The notes beneath the pieces are model-generated. The model saw nothing but the letters and a program-made list of their open reading frames with translations, was not told where the DNA came from and searched no databases. Both the position numbers and the translations under genes were made by a program. Below, one piece after another: positions 27,360-36,405 of a DNA stretch of 64,000 bases. The first letter of the stretch is position 1; the number at the start of each line of letters is the position of its first letter. This DNA is from Stackebrandtia endophytica (GTDB lineage Bacteria; Actinomycetota; Actinomycetes; Mycobacteriales; Micromonosporaceae): positions 1,054,001 through 1,118,000 of the forward strand of contig NZ_VFOW01000001.1 in assembly GCF_006716355.1 (NCBI RefSeq). Direction: 5' to 3'.

Positions 27360-27658
27360 ATGCAAAGTCTACCTCAACGGTCCCCACATGCTGTTCAACC
27401 GCCCGACGGTAGCCGACGAGAGTTCGAGGACCGCCTCATCAGATCGACCCGACAGGTTCTGGATGCCCTTACCGTCATTGAAAATTGTCGTCTTCGGTCA
27501 TAATGTTGGCCACGTGCGACCTGGGACCCGTCTGACAGCGTCATATGGTTCGGAGATACCGGACATCCATAAACGAGGGCACCTTTCGCACCATGACCGA
27601 CAGTCACCGCCGTTACACACCCGGCAGACCACCACCCCAACCCGTGAGGAGGACGCCG

Positions 27659-28654
27659 GTGACAGCGCAATACATCGGCTCGACGACGCAGGCACCCACG
27701 ATGACTCCCGCCGAGTTCCACGCCGCGACCAACGCCATCGTCGGCAACATCGAGCGGGTCATCGAGGGGAAGACCTCGATCGTGCGGCTGGCGTTGTCAG
27801 TGCTGCTCGCCGAGGGGCACCTACTCATCGAGGACGTACCGGGCGTCGGTAAGACCATGCTCGCCAAGGCCATGGCCACCTCGATCGACTGCACCGTGCG
27901 CCGCATCCAGTTCACCCCGGATCTGCTGCCCAGTGACGTGACCGGTGTGTCCATTTTCAACCAGGACACTCACGAGTTCAGTTTCAAACCCGGCGCGGTG
28001 TTCGCCAACATCGTGGTTGGGGACGAGATCAACCGGGCCTCGCCGAAGACGCAGTCGGCGCTGTTGGAATGCATGGAGGAACGGCAGGTCACCGTTGACG
28101 GCGCGACCTATCCGCTCCAGACGCCGTTCATGGTCATGGCGACCCAGAACCCCATCGAGATGGAGGGGACCTACCCACTGCCCGAGGCGCAACGCGACCG
28201 ATTCACCGCGCGAGTGGCCATCGGGTACCCCGACACCAAAGCCGAGTTGGCGATGCTGGACGTGCACGGCACCGCCGACCCGCTGGCCGACCTGCAACCG
28301 GTGGTCGACTCCACGACCATCACGCGCATGATTCAGACGGTTCGATCCATCCACGTCTCCGATGCCATCAAGCAGTACGCGGTCGCTCTGGTCACCGCCA
28401 CCCGCCAGTCCAGCGACCTGCGGCTGGGTGCCAGCCCTCGCGCGGCACTGCAACTGCTGCGCACCGCCCGTGCCGTCGCCTCGTTCGAGAATCGTGACTT
28501 CGTGCTGCCCGACGACCTACAGAATCTGGCCGTTCCGGTGTTGGCGCACCGGGTCCTGCCGACCTCTGACGCCCAGTTGGCCCGCCGCACCACCGACGCG
28601 ATCATCTCCGATATCGTTCGGCGCCTTCCGGTGCAGACCGACAGGAGGCGCTGA
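27659..28654 (+). CDS. moxR: MoxR-family AAA+ ATPase
   Basis: A 331-residue MoxR ATPase, a chaperone-like family that often matures or activates partner proteins encoded beside it. Walker A is EDVPGVGKT (about 61-69), Walker B VVGDEINRA and the sensor region MATQNPIEMEGTYPLPEAQRDRF. I choose the GTG at 27659 because of a perfect GAGGAGG 6 nt upstream; an ATG at 27593 in the same frame would add 22 residues without a good ribosome binding site. It begins the moxR-DUF58-transglutaminase operon. Confidence 0.9.
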   Translation: MTAQYIGSTTQAPTMTPAEFHAATNAIVGNIERVIEGKTSIVRLALSVLLAEGHLLIEDVPGVGKTMLAKAMATSIDCTVRRIQFTPDLLPSDVTGVSIFNQDTHEFSFKPGAVFANIVVGDEINRASPKTQSALLECMEERQVTVDGATYPLQTPFMVMATQNPIEMEGTYPLPEAQRDRFTARVAIGYPDTKAELAMLDVHGTADPLADLQPVVDSTTITRMIQTVRSIHVSDAIKQYAVALVTATRQSSDLRLGASPRAALQLLRTARAVASFENRDFVLPDDLQNLAVPVLAHRVLPTSDAQLARRTTDAIISDIVRRLPVQTDRRR

Positions 28655-28660
28655 TTCCGG

Positions 28661-29953
28661 ATGGGAGAAGCATTCCGGGGCCTGACGATACGAGGCAAGG
28701 CGCTTCTCACCGTCGGGGTCACTCTCGCACTACTGGCATTGCTGCTGGGTGAGAAGGATCTGCTGCGGGTCGCGATCCTCATTGGAATTCTGCCGATACT
28801 GGCCGCGACGGTGCTGGCGCGCTCGCGCTACCAGATTGTCGCCAGCAGAACCCTCGACCCGATTCGTGTCGAGGTTGGACAGACCGCACGAGTGACGTTG
28901 CGATTGCGGAATCTGTCACGCATGCCGACCGGCACCATGATGCTCGAAGACCGGATTCCGTACACGTTGGGTGAGCGTCCTCGACTGGTGTTGGAACGCC
29001 TGCTGGGGGGCGGCACCAGCGCGGTGTCCTATTCGGTGAGAGCCGAGCAACGCGGACAGTACGACATCGGCCCGCTGATCATCGGTCTGACCGACCCGTT
29101 CGGACTCATCGAGATGACCCGGACCTACCCCAGCAGCGACCACCTCACCGTCATTCCCCGAATCACGGCGCTGCCGGCGATCCGGCTGCCCGGCGAGTAC
29201 GCGGGCAACGGCGACAACCGCTCCCGCGCCGTGGCGGTGCACGGTGAGGACGACGCCGCGACCCGCGAGTACCGGCACGGCGATGATTTGCGGCGAGTCC
29301 ACTGGAAGTCCACCGCCCGCACCGGTGAGCTCATGGTCCGGCGCGAGGAACAGCCGTGGGATTCACGCGCCACCATCGCCATGGACCTGCGCACGGCCGG
29401 GTTCCGGGGCGAAGGGCCGTCCTCCTCCTTCGAATGGGCGGTCGGCGCCACCGCGAGCGTCGCCAACCACCTGCGGATGGGCGGATACCAACTGCGTATG
29501 GTGTCCGAATCGGTCGATCTAGCCGCGGATGCCACCGGACAGGGAACCGTTTTGGATCATCTGGCGGCGGTCAACAGTCGCCGCAACGGTTCCATCACCG
29601 CGATGGTCGAACGACTGCGCCGCGGAGACCACGGTGGACTGATTCTCGGCGTGTTCGGTCTCATGAACGACGAAGAGGCACTTCAGGTAGCGGCGTTGCG
29701 CGCCACCGGTTCGGCCTGCATAGCGATCCTCATCGACTCCAGCACCTGGATGCAGTTGCCCGAGGAGGCTCGCACCGAAGCCGACCAGGCATTCCAGCGC
29801 ACCATGTTGGCCCTGCTGCGGGCGGGCTGGCGTGTCATCCCCATCCGATTCGGCGACCGTCTCGATCACCTGTGGCGCAGCCTGGCCACCGGCCCGCAGG
29901 GCTTCAGCTCCCGGGCGGCAATGGCCGAGACGGTATCTGGAGGTCCACGGTGA
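28661..29953 (+). CDS. DUF58-domain membrane protein
   Basis: A 430-residue protein with two N-terminal transmembrane helices (about 14-30 and 34-52), a beta-rich linker and a DUF58 domain (YRHGDDLRRVHWKSTARTGELMVRREEQP, about 204-232), which has a von Willebrand factor A-like fold. It follows moxR by 6 bases. MoxR/DUF58/transglutaminase triples are widespread, and DUF58 is thought to be the MoxR client or a scaffold at the membrane. The last bases overlap the next start as GTGA. Confidence 0.88.
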   Translation: MGEAFRGLTIRGKALLTVGVTLALLALLLGEKDLLRVAILIGILPILAATVLARSRYQIVASRTLDPIRVEVGQTARVTLRLRNLSRMPTGTMMLEDRIPYTLGERPRLVLERLLGGGTSAVSYSVRAEQRGQYDIGPLIIGLTDPFGLIEMTRTYPSSDHLTVIPRITALPAIRLPGEYAGNGDNRSRAVAVHGEDDAATREYRHGDDLRRVHWKSTARTGELMVRREEQPWDSRATIAMDLRTAGFRGEGPSSSFEWAVGATASVANHLRMGGYQLRMVSESVDLAADATGQGTVLDHLAAVNSRRNGSITAMVERLRRGDHGGLILGVFGLMNDEEALQVAALRATGSACIAILIDSSTWMQLPEEARTEADQAFQRTMLALLRAGWRVIPIRFGDRLDHLWRSLATGPQGFSSRAAMAETVSGGPR

Positions 29954-32328
29954 CACAACGACGGACCACACCGATCGTGGCCGGGTTCTCCCTGATCCTG
30001 GCCACCGCACCTTTGGTCGTGATCTTCAAAGGCCTGTTCGAATGGTTCGGGCCGATGTTGCTGACGGTCGCGGTGATCGTCGGCGCCGCCCAGGGAATGC
30101 GTGCGTTGCGACGTGGAACCCTCATACAGTCCCTGGCGATGTTGACGGCGTTTCTGCTCGTGACGACCCTGCTGTTCCGCAGCGGGGGAGAATATCTGGG
30201 TTTCCTGCCCAGCCCCGCGACCTTCGCGCACTTCGCCCGGCTGGCTCAACTCGCCGGCACCGATGTGTCCGACCAGGCGATACCCGTAGACGCCACCGAC
30301 GGTCTGGTGTTCCTTCTGGTCACCTGCATCGGGGCATTGGCGATCATCACCGACCTCATCGTCTCGACGTTCAACAGTGCGGCCGTCGTGGGACTTCCGC
30401 TGCTGACGTTGTACGTCGCGGCGGTCGCCATCAGCCCGGTCGGAGTCCCGTGGTTGCTGTTCATTCCGGGCGCGGTCGGGTACGTGTGGCTGCTCATGAC
30501 CGACAACGTGGAACGAGTACGCCGATACGGGCGGCGGTTCTCCGGCGACGGCCGCGGCATCGACCGGTGGGAGCCGTCCCCGTTGGCGACGACGGGACGG
30601 TGGCTCGCGCTGATCGCGATTCCGGTGGCGCTGATCATTCCGTCGCTGCTGCCGGGCATGGACTCCGGGCTGCTCGCGATGTTCTACAACTCCGGTGGCC
30701 CAGGCGGATCCGGCGACGGTCCGGGCGGCAACCCGAGTCGGGTCGACCCGGTGGCCGCCCTTCAGGGGGCCCTCGACGCCGGCGCAACCACCGAGATGGG
30801 GACCGTGACGACGGACAATCCCAATCCCGGCAACATGAAGATGTGGGTCGCCTCGACACTGACCGAGCAGGGTTTCCAAGCCAGTATCACCCCATCGGCG
30901 AACGCGGGGCCCATCGGTGAGGGGATTCCACCGCCAACCGTCGCGGAGAACGTGGAGTCGATGGAGTGGACCGCGACCTTCACCGCCTCCGGCCTGGCCG
31001 ACTACGCGCTCCCTCTGTACGGCTACCCGACGCAGATCGAGGCGGAGGGCGACTGGGTCTACGATCCGCTGACCGGCACCGTCAGCTCCGTCAGTCGATC
31101 CACCGCGGGACTGTCCTTCACATACACCTATGTGGATTATGAGTACACCGTGGAGCAACTGCGCGCCGCGGCCGAGCTCTCGGACCTGTCGCAGATCTAT
31201 CGGGACAACACCTCGGTGCCCGACAATCCCTATGTCGCCGACCTCGTCGAGGAACTGACCGCCGGTTTGACCAGTCCGTACGACAAGGTCATGGCGATCC
31301 ACGACCACTTCTCCCGGGACAACGGATTCAGCTACGAGCTATCCACTGAGGATGGGTGGAGCGGCAGCGCCATCGTCGACTTCCTGGAGAACAAATCCGG
31401 CTTCTGTCAGCAGTACGCCGGAGCCATGGCCTGGATGGTGCGACAGGCCGACATCCCCGCACGGGTCGCGATCGGAATGACCCGAGGCAACGTGGTCCGC
31501 GAAGGCTTTCGGGTCACGAACTTCAACTTCCACTCCTGGGTGGAGGTCTACTTCGACGGCCTGGGCTGGGTTCCGTTCGACCCCACCCCGGCCAGCAGCG
31601 TTCGGACACCCACCGAATACGAATGGGCACCCGATCCGGACCGGGCCGGCAACTCGACGCCCGGGGAAAACCCCAACGACCCGGCAAACCCGGACGATCC
31701 CGACGCCGAAACCGGCCCCCAGGACGAATCGGACCCCAACGGCCAGGCAGCTCAGGCGATAACCTTCGACGCCTACATCCCACCCCCCACCTGGCCCATG
31801 TGGGTCGCAGTGGGCATGGCGGGAGTCGGGGTCCTGTTGATACCCGCCGCAGCTCGCTCCCAGCGGCGCCGACGGCGGCTGTCGGTCTCCCCCGATCAAC
31901 CGCAAGACGCCACCGACAACGCGTGGCGGGAACTGACCGACACCGTCATCGACCTGGGCATACCACTCGACCCATCACGATCACCACGTGCCACGGCCGC
32001 ACACCTCGTCGAGGCCGCGAACCTCACCGACACGCCTCGTGCCGCAGTCGAGCATCTGGCCGCAGCCGAGGAACGGTCCAGGTACGCACCGCGGCCGCCG
32101 ACCGGTATGACGTTGCCGTTGGCATACCGCGTCGCGCGGGTCGGACTGTACCGATCGGTGAAGCCGCTGGCCAGATTGCGTGCCGACCTCGCTCCGGTGA
32201 CCCTGCTGTCCTCGTGGCGACGTGGAGTGAGGTCCGCCGTCGAGGCGGTGTCGCTTGGCATGATCCGGCTGCGTCTGCTGCTGACGCGGCGACATCGCCG
32301 ATCCGACCTCGCCGGCCCAACCCCATAA
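29950..32328 (+). CDS. TgpA-like transmembrane transglutaminase-domain protein
   Basis: A 792-residue membrane protein: five or six N-terminal helices (about 10-225), a large extracytoplasmic region with the transglutaminase core at about 455-550, one further helix (about 615-635) and a C-terminal cytoplasmic DUF4129-like tail. The papain-like triad is visible as C in KSGFCQQYAGAMAWM, H in FNFHSWVEVY and D in WVPFDPTP. The GTG start overlaps the DUF58 stop. An acidic linker rich in Asn/Asp/Pro follows the catalytic domain. The role is probably in envelope processing; the substrate is unknown. Confidence 0.88.
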   Translation: MTQRRTTPIVAGFSLILATAPLVVIFKGLFEWFGPMLLTVAVIVGAAQGMRALRRGTLIQSLAMLTAFLLVTTLLFRSGGEYLGFLPSPATFAHFARLAQLAGTDVSDQAIPVDATDGLVFLLVTCIGALAIITDLIVSTFNSAAVVGLPLLTLYVAAVAISPVGVPWLLFIPGAVGYVWLLMTDNVERVRRYGRRFSGDGRGIDRWEPSPLATTGRWLALIAIPVALIIPSLLPGMDSGLLAMFYNSGGPGGSGDGPGGNPSRVDPVAALQGALDAGATTEMGTVTTDNPNPGNMKMWVASTLTEQGFQASITPSANAGPIGEGIPPPTVAENVESMEWTATFTASGLADYALPLYGYPTQIEAEGDWVYDPLTGTVSSVSRSTAGLSFTYTYVDYEYTVEQLRAAAELSDLSQIYRDNTSVPDNPYVADLVEELTAGLTSPYDKVMAIHDHFSRDNGFSYELSTEDGWSGSAIVDFLENKSGFCQQYAGAMAWMVRQADIPARVAIGMTRGNVVREGFRVTNFNFHSWVEVYFDGLGWVPFDPTPASSVRTPTEYEWAPDPDRAGNSTPGENPNDPANPDDPDAETGPQDESDPNGQAAQAITFDAYIPPPTWPMWVAVGMAGVGVLLIPAAARSQRRRRRLSVSPDQPQDATDNAWRELTDTVIDLGIPLDPSRSPRATAAHLVEAANLTDTPRAAVEHLAAAEERSRYAPRPPTGMTLPLAYRVARVGLYRSVKPLARLRADLAPVTLLSSWRRGVRSAVEAVSLGMIRLRLLLTRRHRRSDLAGPTP

Positions 32329-32334
32329 GGTCAC

Positions 32335-32370
32335 AGACTCCCCGACGTCCACTATGGCGTCGGGGAGTCT
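32335..32370 (+). terminator. Terminator after the moxR operon
   Basis: A 13-bp perfect stem (arms 32335-32347 and 32358-32370, AGACTCCCCGACG) with a 10-nt loop, 7 bases after the stop codon. Confidence 0.8.
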
Positions 32371-32382
32371 CGTTGCGCTCCA

Positions 32383-32481
32383 AGAGACGTCGCACTTCAC
32401 GAGACACTGCGGCACAGGAGACTGCGGGCTCAGGAGACTGCGGCTCACGAAACGTCGCACCTCAGAAGATGTTGCACCTCA
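32383..32481. repeat. Six degenerate tandem repeats of 15-17 bp
   Basis: Units start at 32383, 32400, 32417, 32433, 32448 and 32465, with a core like GAGACGTCGCACCTCA and drift such as GAGACTGCGGCTCA. They fill the space between two terminators and are not part of a gene. Confidence 0.65.
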
Positions 32482-32486
32482 AGATA

Positions 32487-32528
32487 CGGTGAACCGCCCC
32501 GGCGACTAAGCGCCGGGGCGGTTCACCG
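32487..32528. terminator. Strong bidirectional terminator
   Basis: An 18-bp perfect stem (CGGTGAACCGCCCCGGCG, arms 32487-32504 and 32511-32528) with loop ACTAAG. It lies between the moxR operon and the convergent DUF3040 gene. Confidence 0.85.
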
Positions 32529-32580
32529 GTACATGTCCAGGGTCACGCGAGCGGTCGACCGGTCGCGTGAACCGATCTGA

Positions 32581-32988
32581 TTACTGCCAACCGTTGCCTC
32601 GACGACGACGCCAGCGTTCTTCGAGGCGGTCCCCCAAACCGCCACTTCGACCGGCTGACGGGCGGCGACCGGGCTTACCGGTACGACGGGTGGCTTTGCC
32701 TCCCACCGCTGAAAGCTCACCGGCGCTGGCTTTGCGCTGCGTCTGCAACGCGAACCCCATACCAGCGAACATCACCACCGCACCCGCGAAACTGAGCCAC
32801 CGCTGGGTCATCAAACCGATCACCAACATGGCGATTCCGGCGAAGACGATCAAGCCAGCGACGACCATACGGCGTCGGCCACGGTGACGAGGATCGTGTG
32901 ATCGCACCGCCGACGCGAACTTGGGGTCGTCAGCGAGCGATTGTTCGATCTCGTCGAACACTCGTTGTTCATGTTCGGAGAGCGGCAC
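32581..32988 (-). CDS. DUF3040 small membrane protein
   Basis: A 135-residue actinobacterial DUF3040 protein. The family N-terminus PLSEHEQRVFDEIEQSLADDPKFASA is exact, followed by two transmembrane helices (about 41-60 and 64-83) and a basic C-terminal tail. I use the GTG at 32988 because AGGAGGAG lies 4-5 nt upstream and the family begins at this point; the frame is open to 33024. The function of the family is unknown. A TAGACT hexamer (33040-33045, minus strand) is a possible -10. Confidence 0.9.
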   Translation of the reverse strand: MPLSEHEQRVFDEIEQSLADDPKFASAVRSHDPRHRGRRRMVVAGLIVFAGIAMLVIGLMTQRWLSFAGAVVMFAGMGFALQTQRKASAGELSAVGGKATRRTGKPGRRPSAGRSGGLGDRLEERWRRRRGNGWQ

Positions 32989-33385
32989 GGCACTCCTCCT
33001 GCGGTCATACGGCTGCGGATACAACCGGGCTTCCCGACAAGTCTACGGTTTGATAGACGCGGCTGGAAGCTGGTTCACCCACCAATTTACCTCCGAGTAT
33101 CCCCTCCACCTGCGGGGTGTACCAATGGGGCGAATGGCCCCTGATTTCCGACTCCTCAGCGGCGCCGATCCGACACCGACGGCCCCACAGGTCACACCGC
33201 CGCCACGTGACACCCCACATGGTGCGATGCACTCACGAACGTCGATGGCCGCGCCGCTGGTCATCCACCGGCACTTGACGGCCAGACGTCACCGGGGGCG
33301 ACAGCCGTCTCAGCGATGATTATCAGCGGCATCGACTCGGTTGCGGGCGGGCTTACGCCGGTCGGTCGACAACGCGAACACCGCG
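32989..33385. other. Intergenic stretch, about 400 bases
   Basis: Holds the ribosome binding site and a possible -10 (33040-33045) of the DUF3040 gene on the minus strand. Nothing coding is convincing; the remainder is the downstream flank of dinB. Confidence 0.5.
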
Positions 33386-34669
33386 CTAATCGTCCACCTC
33401 CCCCAAGGCGCGCGGGTTCGTCTTACCGTGGCGTCGTTCACCAATCCGGCGGTGCTCGGGATCGAGCAGGCTGGCCGGACGGACCACGCCACCACCGAAC
33501 CGTTCCGACAGATCATCGACGGTTCGTTCCAACTCCCGCCAGCCCTGCTCCGGCTCCCCCAACCGGGGTTGGTACAGGTCACCGCCCGCACCGAGCCCCT
33601 CCAACCGGACCCCGATGAGTCGTACCGGCGCCGTCACGTTGGCCCGCACCAGGTCCGCCGCCACGGCGTAGACCTCGTGGGCGAGATCGGTGGGCACGGT
33701 CAGCGTGCGAGAACGGTTACGGGTGCTGAAGTCACCGGATCGGATCTTCACCGCCACGGTGCGACCGGTCAACCCGGCACGACGGGCTCGCGCGGCGACC
33801 TTGTGAGACAGCGCCAGCACCGCTTTCGCGAGCTCGGCGGGATCGGCGATGTTCTGATCGAAGGTGACCTCGGCGCTGATGGACTTCTCCTCACGGGTGG
33901 TCTCCACCTTGCGCGCGTCTCGTCCCCAGGCCAGCGAGTGAAGGTGATCGGCGGCGGCCCTGCCCACCGCGCTACGCAGCCGAGCGGTCGGCATCGCCGC
34001 GATGTCCCCCACGGTCTTCAATCCCAGTCTCGCCAAGGTTTCGGCGGTCTTCTCCCCCACACCCCACAACGCCGAAACCGGAAGCGGGTGCAGGAAATCG
34101 AGCACCTTGCCGGCGGGCACCACGGCCAAACCGTCGGGTTTGGCCTGTGTTGACGCCAGTTTCGCCACGAACTTCGTCGAGGCGACCCCGACGGTGCAGG
34201 TGATGTCGTGATCGGCGGCGACCCTGGCGCGAATCTCGGCGGCGATGGCGCGCGCCGACCCGAACAACCGACGCGAACCGGTGACATCGAGGAACGCCTC
34301 ATCCACCGACAGCGGTTCCACCAGCGGCGTGAACTCGCCGAACATGGCCATGACGGCTTTGGAGACCCGGCTGTACTCGGAGAACGTCGGCGACAGGTAG
34401 ACCCCGTGTGGACAGCGCCTTCGAGCCAGCGCGATGGGCATCGCGCTGTTGACACCGAACCGACGGGCCTCGTAACTGGCCGCGGAGACCACACCACGGT
34501 TGCCCAGCCCGCCCACGATCACCGGTTTCCCGCGCAGCGTCGGGTCACGGGCGATCTCGACGGAGGCGAAGAACGCGTCCATGTCGATGTGCAGAATGTC
34601 GCAGCCGGAATCGTCCAGGTCGGGGCCGAACGCGTCCGACGCGCGCGCCGACGGCGCGGTGCGTCCCAC
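33386..34669 (-). CDS. dinB: DNA polymerase IV (translesion, Y family)
   Basis: A 427-residue Y-family polymerase for error-prone lesion bypass. Palm carboxylates are in HIDMDAFFASVE and PLSVDEAFLDVT; the fingers contain GLGNRGVVSAASYEARRFGV; a helix-hairpin-helix/thumb stretch (ALWGVGEKTAETLARLG) and a little-finger domain follow. The C-terminus is basic and lacks a clear QLxLF-type beta-clamp motif. No SOS box can be pointed to in the short upstream gap. It is divergent from nothing nearby and probably transcribed alone. Confidence 0.93.
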   Translation of the reverse strand: MGRTAPSARASDAFGPDLDDSGCDILHIDMDAFFASVEIARDPTLRGKPVIVGGLGNRGVVSAASYEARRFGVNSAMPIALARRRCPHGVYLSPTFSEYSRVSKAVMAMFGEFTPLVEPLSVDEAFLDVTGSRRLFGSARAIAAEIRARVAADHDITCTVGVASTKFVAKLASTQAKPDGLAVVPAGKVLDFLHPLPVSALWGVGEKTAETLARLGLKTVGDIAAMPTARLRSAVGRAAADHLHSLAWGRDARKVETTREEKSISAEVTFDQNIADPAELAKAVLALSHKVAARARRAGLTGRTVAVKIRSGDFSTRNRSRTLTVPTDLAHEVYAVAADLVRANVTAPVRLIGVRLEGLGAGGDLYQPRLGEPEQGWRELERTVDDLSERFGGGVVRPASLLDPEHRRIGERRHGKTNPRALGEVDD

Positions 34670-34772
34670 TGGTCCTCCCGTCTGTCAGCTGGTTGACGAC
34701 CAAACGTGAGGCTACCCATCGGCTACGACATCGCCGCGCCGCCGCGAGGTTTCATCGGCGAGTCCTCCGGTA

Positions 34773-35927
34773 CTAATCACCCCGGGTGATCCACAGCGGG
34801 ATCGCCATCTCCGCTTCACTGAGGGCCCCATGGGTTCCCACCAACCGATCGACATGCGGCGCGTCGGACTCCGGCGCCCCAAGGATGACCGTGTCCCCGG
34901 TACAGACCGCGATGACGTCCCCGATACGAGCCAGGTGATCGGGTGATACCGGACCGAACCAATCCGACGCCACCGCCTCGGTGCGAGTGAGCACCCAGGC
35001 CCGATCGCCCAGAAACGTTCGCCAGGTCTCGGCGACTTCGGCGGCGGCCCCCGGTTCGGTGTAGATGTACCTGGCGCGAGGTTCACCACCGATCACTCGG
35101 ACCCGGTCACGCAGCCGGGGCTCCTCCTCGATCCGAACGCGTGAACCGATGTCGAGCATCCCGTGATCGGCGGTGACCAGGACCGCGGTATCGGGACCGG
35201 CGGCGGTCAAGTCGGTGAGCAGCCGATCCACGTGTGCGACCTCCGCGTGCCACTGTGGCGAGCCCACGCCGTGTAGATGGCCCGCCCGGTCCACGCCCGG
35301 GTAGTAGGTCAACACCAGGCTCGGCCCCGGCCGCGCCAGGGCGCGGCGGACGCCGTCGACCAGTTCCGACGGTTCCCGGGCCGATTCGTGAATGGAGCCT
35401 CGATAGGCGGCCTTGCTCAACCCGGAACTGAACCCGTCGACCACGTATCCCGCCACGCCGCCGGCGGTGGCCCGCTCGAAACAGGTGGCTCTCGGTTGCC
35501 AGCTTCGCGGGTCGGGGTCGTCGTCCCACAGGATGTGCACCAGCATCCGATCGGTTCCCGGAACGTTCACGGTGAACCCGACGACACCGTGTTCTCCAGG
35601 CGTCGCCCCGGTTCCCAGACTGGTCAGACTCGTCGGTGTCGTGGAGGGGAATCCGGTGGTCAGTCGACGCAGCTGCCCGCGACCGCCCGACCAGGCGTCG
35701 GCGAGCACCGGCGAGGTCTCGGCCGCCTCCGGGTACAGGTGGTAGCCCAACCCGTCGACCAACACGACGACGACGTGCTCGACACCGGTCAGGGCTGAGG
35801 CGAGCCCGAGGGTGTCGGGCTCCCCGGGAACCGACAGTACTGAAAGGATGGACGGCAGCAGATCACTCAGCGACGCCGATCGGTATTGCGGTGTGGTCGG
35901 ACGCAGCAAGTCGGATTCTGACCCCAT
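34773..35927 (-). CDS. Alkaline phosphatase-superfamily phosphodiesterase/pyrophosphatase
   Basis: A 384-residue type I phosphodiesterase/nucleotide pyrophosphatase-like protein. The metal-binding Asp and nucleophile Thr/Ser region are VVLVDGLGYH and TTGFPSTTPTSLTSLGTGATPGEHG; the second metal site is DRAGHLHG and TADHGMLD. There is no signal peptide, so it acts inside the cell. The ATG lies 7 nt after a -10 hexamer TAATGT (35935-35940, minus strand), consistent with a leaderless message. Substrate unknown. Confidence 0.85.
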   Translation of the reverse strand: MGSESDLLRPTTPQYRSASLSDLLPSILSVLSVPGEPDTLGLASALTGVEHVVVVLVDGLGYHLYPEAAETSPVLADAWSGGRGQLRRLTTGFPSTTPTSLTSLGTGATPGEHGVVGFTVNVPGTDRMLVHILWDDDPDPRSWQPRATCFERATAGGVAGYVVDGFSSGLSKAAYRGSIHESAREPSELVDGVRRALARPGPSLVLTYYPGVDRAGHLHGVGSPQWHAEVAHVDRLLTDLTAAGPDTAVLVTADHGMLDIGSRVRIEEEPRLRDRVRVIGGEPRARYIYTEPGAAAEVAETWRTFLGDRAWVLTRTEAVASDWFGPVSPDHLARIGDVIAVCTGDTVILGAPESDAPHVDRLVGTHGALSEAEMAIPLWITRGD

Positions 35928-35979
35928 GGCGCTGACATTACGGGCGCGCGGTTAACGGGTCAACGCTGAACCGCGAGTG

Positions 35980-36330
35980 TTACCCGAACACGTCGTCGGC
36001 CGAGAGCGCCGTCAGGGCGCGGCGAAACCACCGCTCCAACTGCACCGAATCCGTCGACTCCTCAACCAACCGACGCCGCGTCGGTGACAACCTCACACCC
36101 CGAGACTCCAACGTCACCAACAACATCCGAGCCATGGCGACGACCTCGCCCCGGGCTTCGCCCCGGGCCTCCCCTAGGGCCTCGCCCTCAGCACGAATAC
36201 GATCGGTGAACTCGCTGTGGTACGGCTTCGTCACGGTGGCCATGAGTCCCTCCAGATAGATTTTGGCCGCCGGCCGCAAGCAGGCCCAATGCCAGTTCTG
36301 TGTAGGTCCACGACTCCCTTGTTATTGCGC
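35980..36330 (-). pseudogene. Frameshifted remnant of an Rpn-like (PD-(D/E)XK) protein C-terminus
   Basis: The open part (35980 to about 36279) encodes AAKIYLEGLMATVTKPYHSEF...DRIRAEGEALGEARGEARGEV, then RMLLVTLESRGVRLSPTRRRLVEES and WFRRALTALSADDVF, a layout typical of the C-terminal tail of actinobacterial Rpn/transposase-like proteins. Just upstream a different frame carries ESWTYTELALGLL, which would join it if one base were added or lost near 36276-36280. The catalytic N-terminal two thirds are absent. I therefore read this as decay rather than a functional gene, but a small expressed protein from the ATG at 36243 cannot be excluded. Confidence 0.5.
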
Positions 36331-36405
36331 TGCATCGCAAAATATTGCACTGTGGACTGGAGCAGACCGGTCGTCGCGCCGAGGGCGTCGCCTGAGTACA
36401 AGCGG

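Noticed and set aside
32383-32481. CRISPR array
   Set aside because: Units are 15-17 bp, contiguous and degenerate, without unique spacers or cas genes.
33341-34153. Long plus-strand open frames opposite dinB
   Set aside because: They are antisense shadows of a high-GC gene; the minus-strand product has all polymerase IV motifs.
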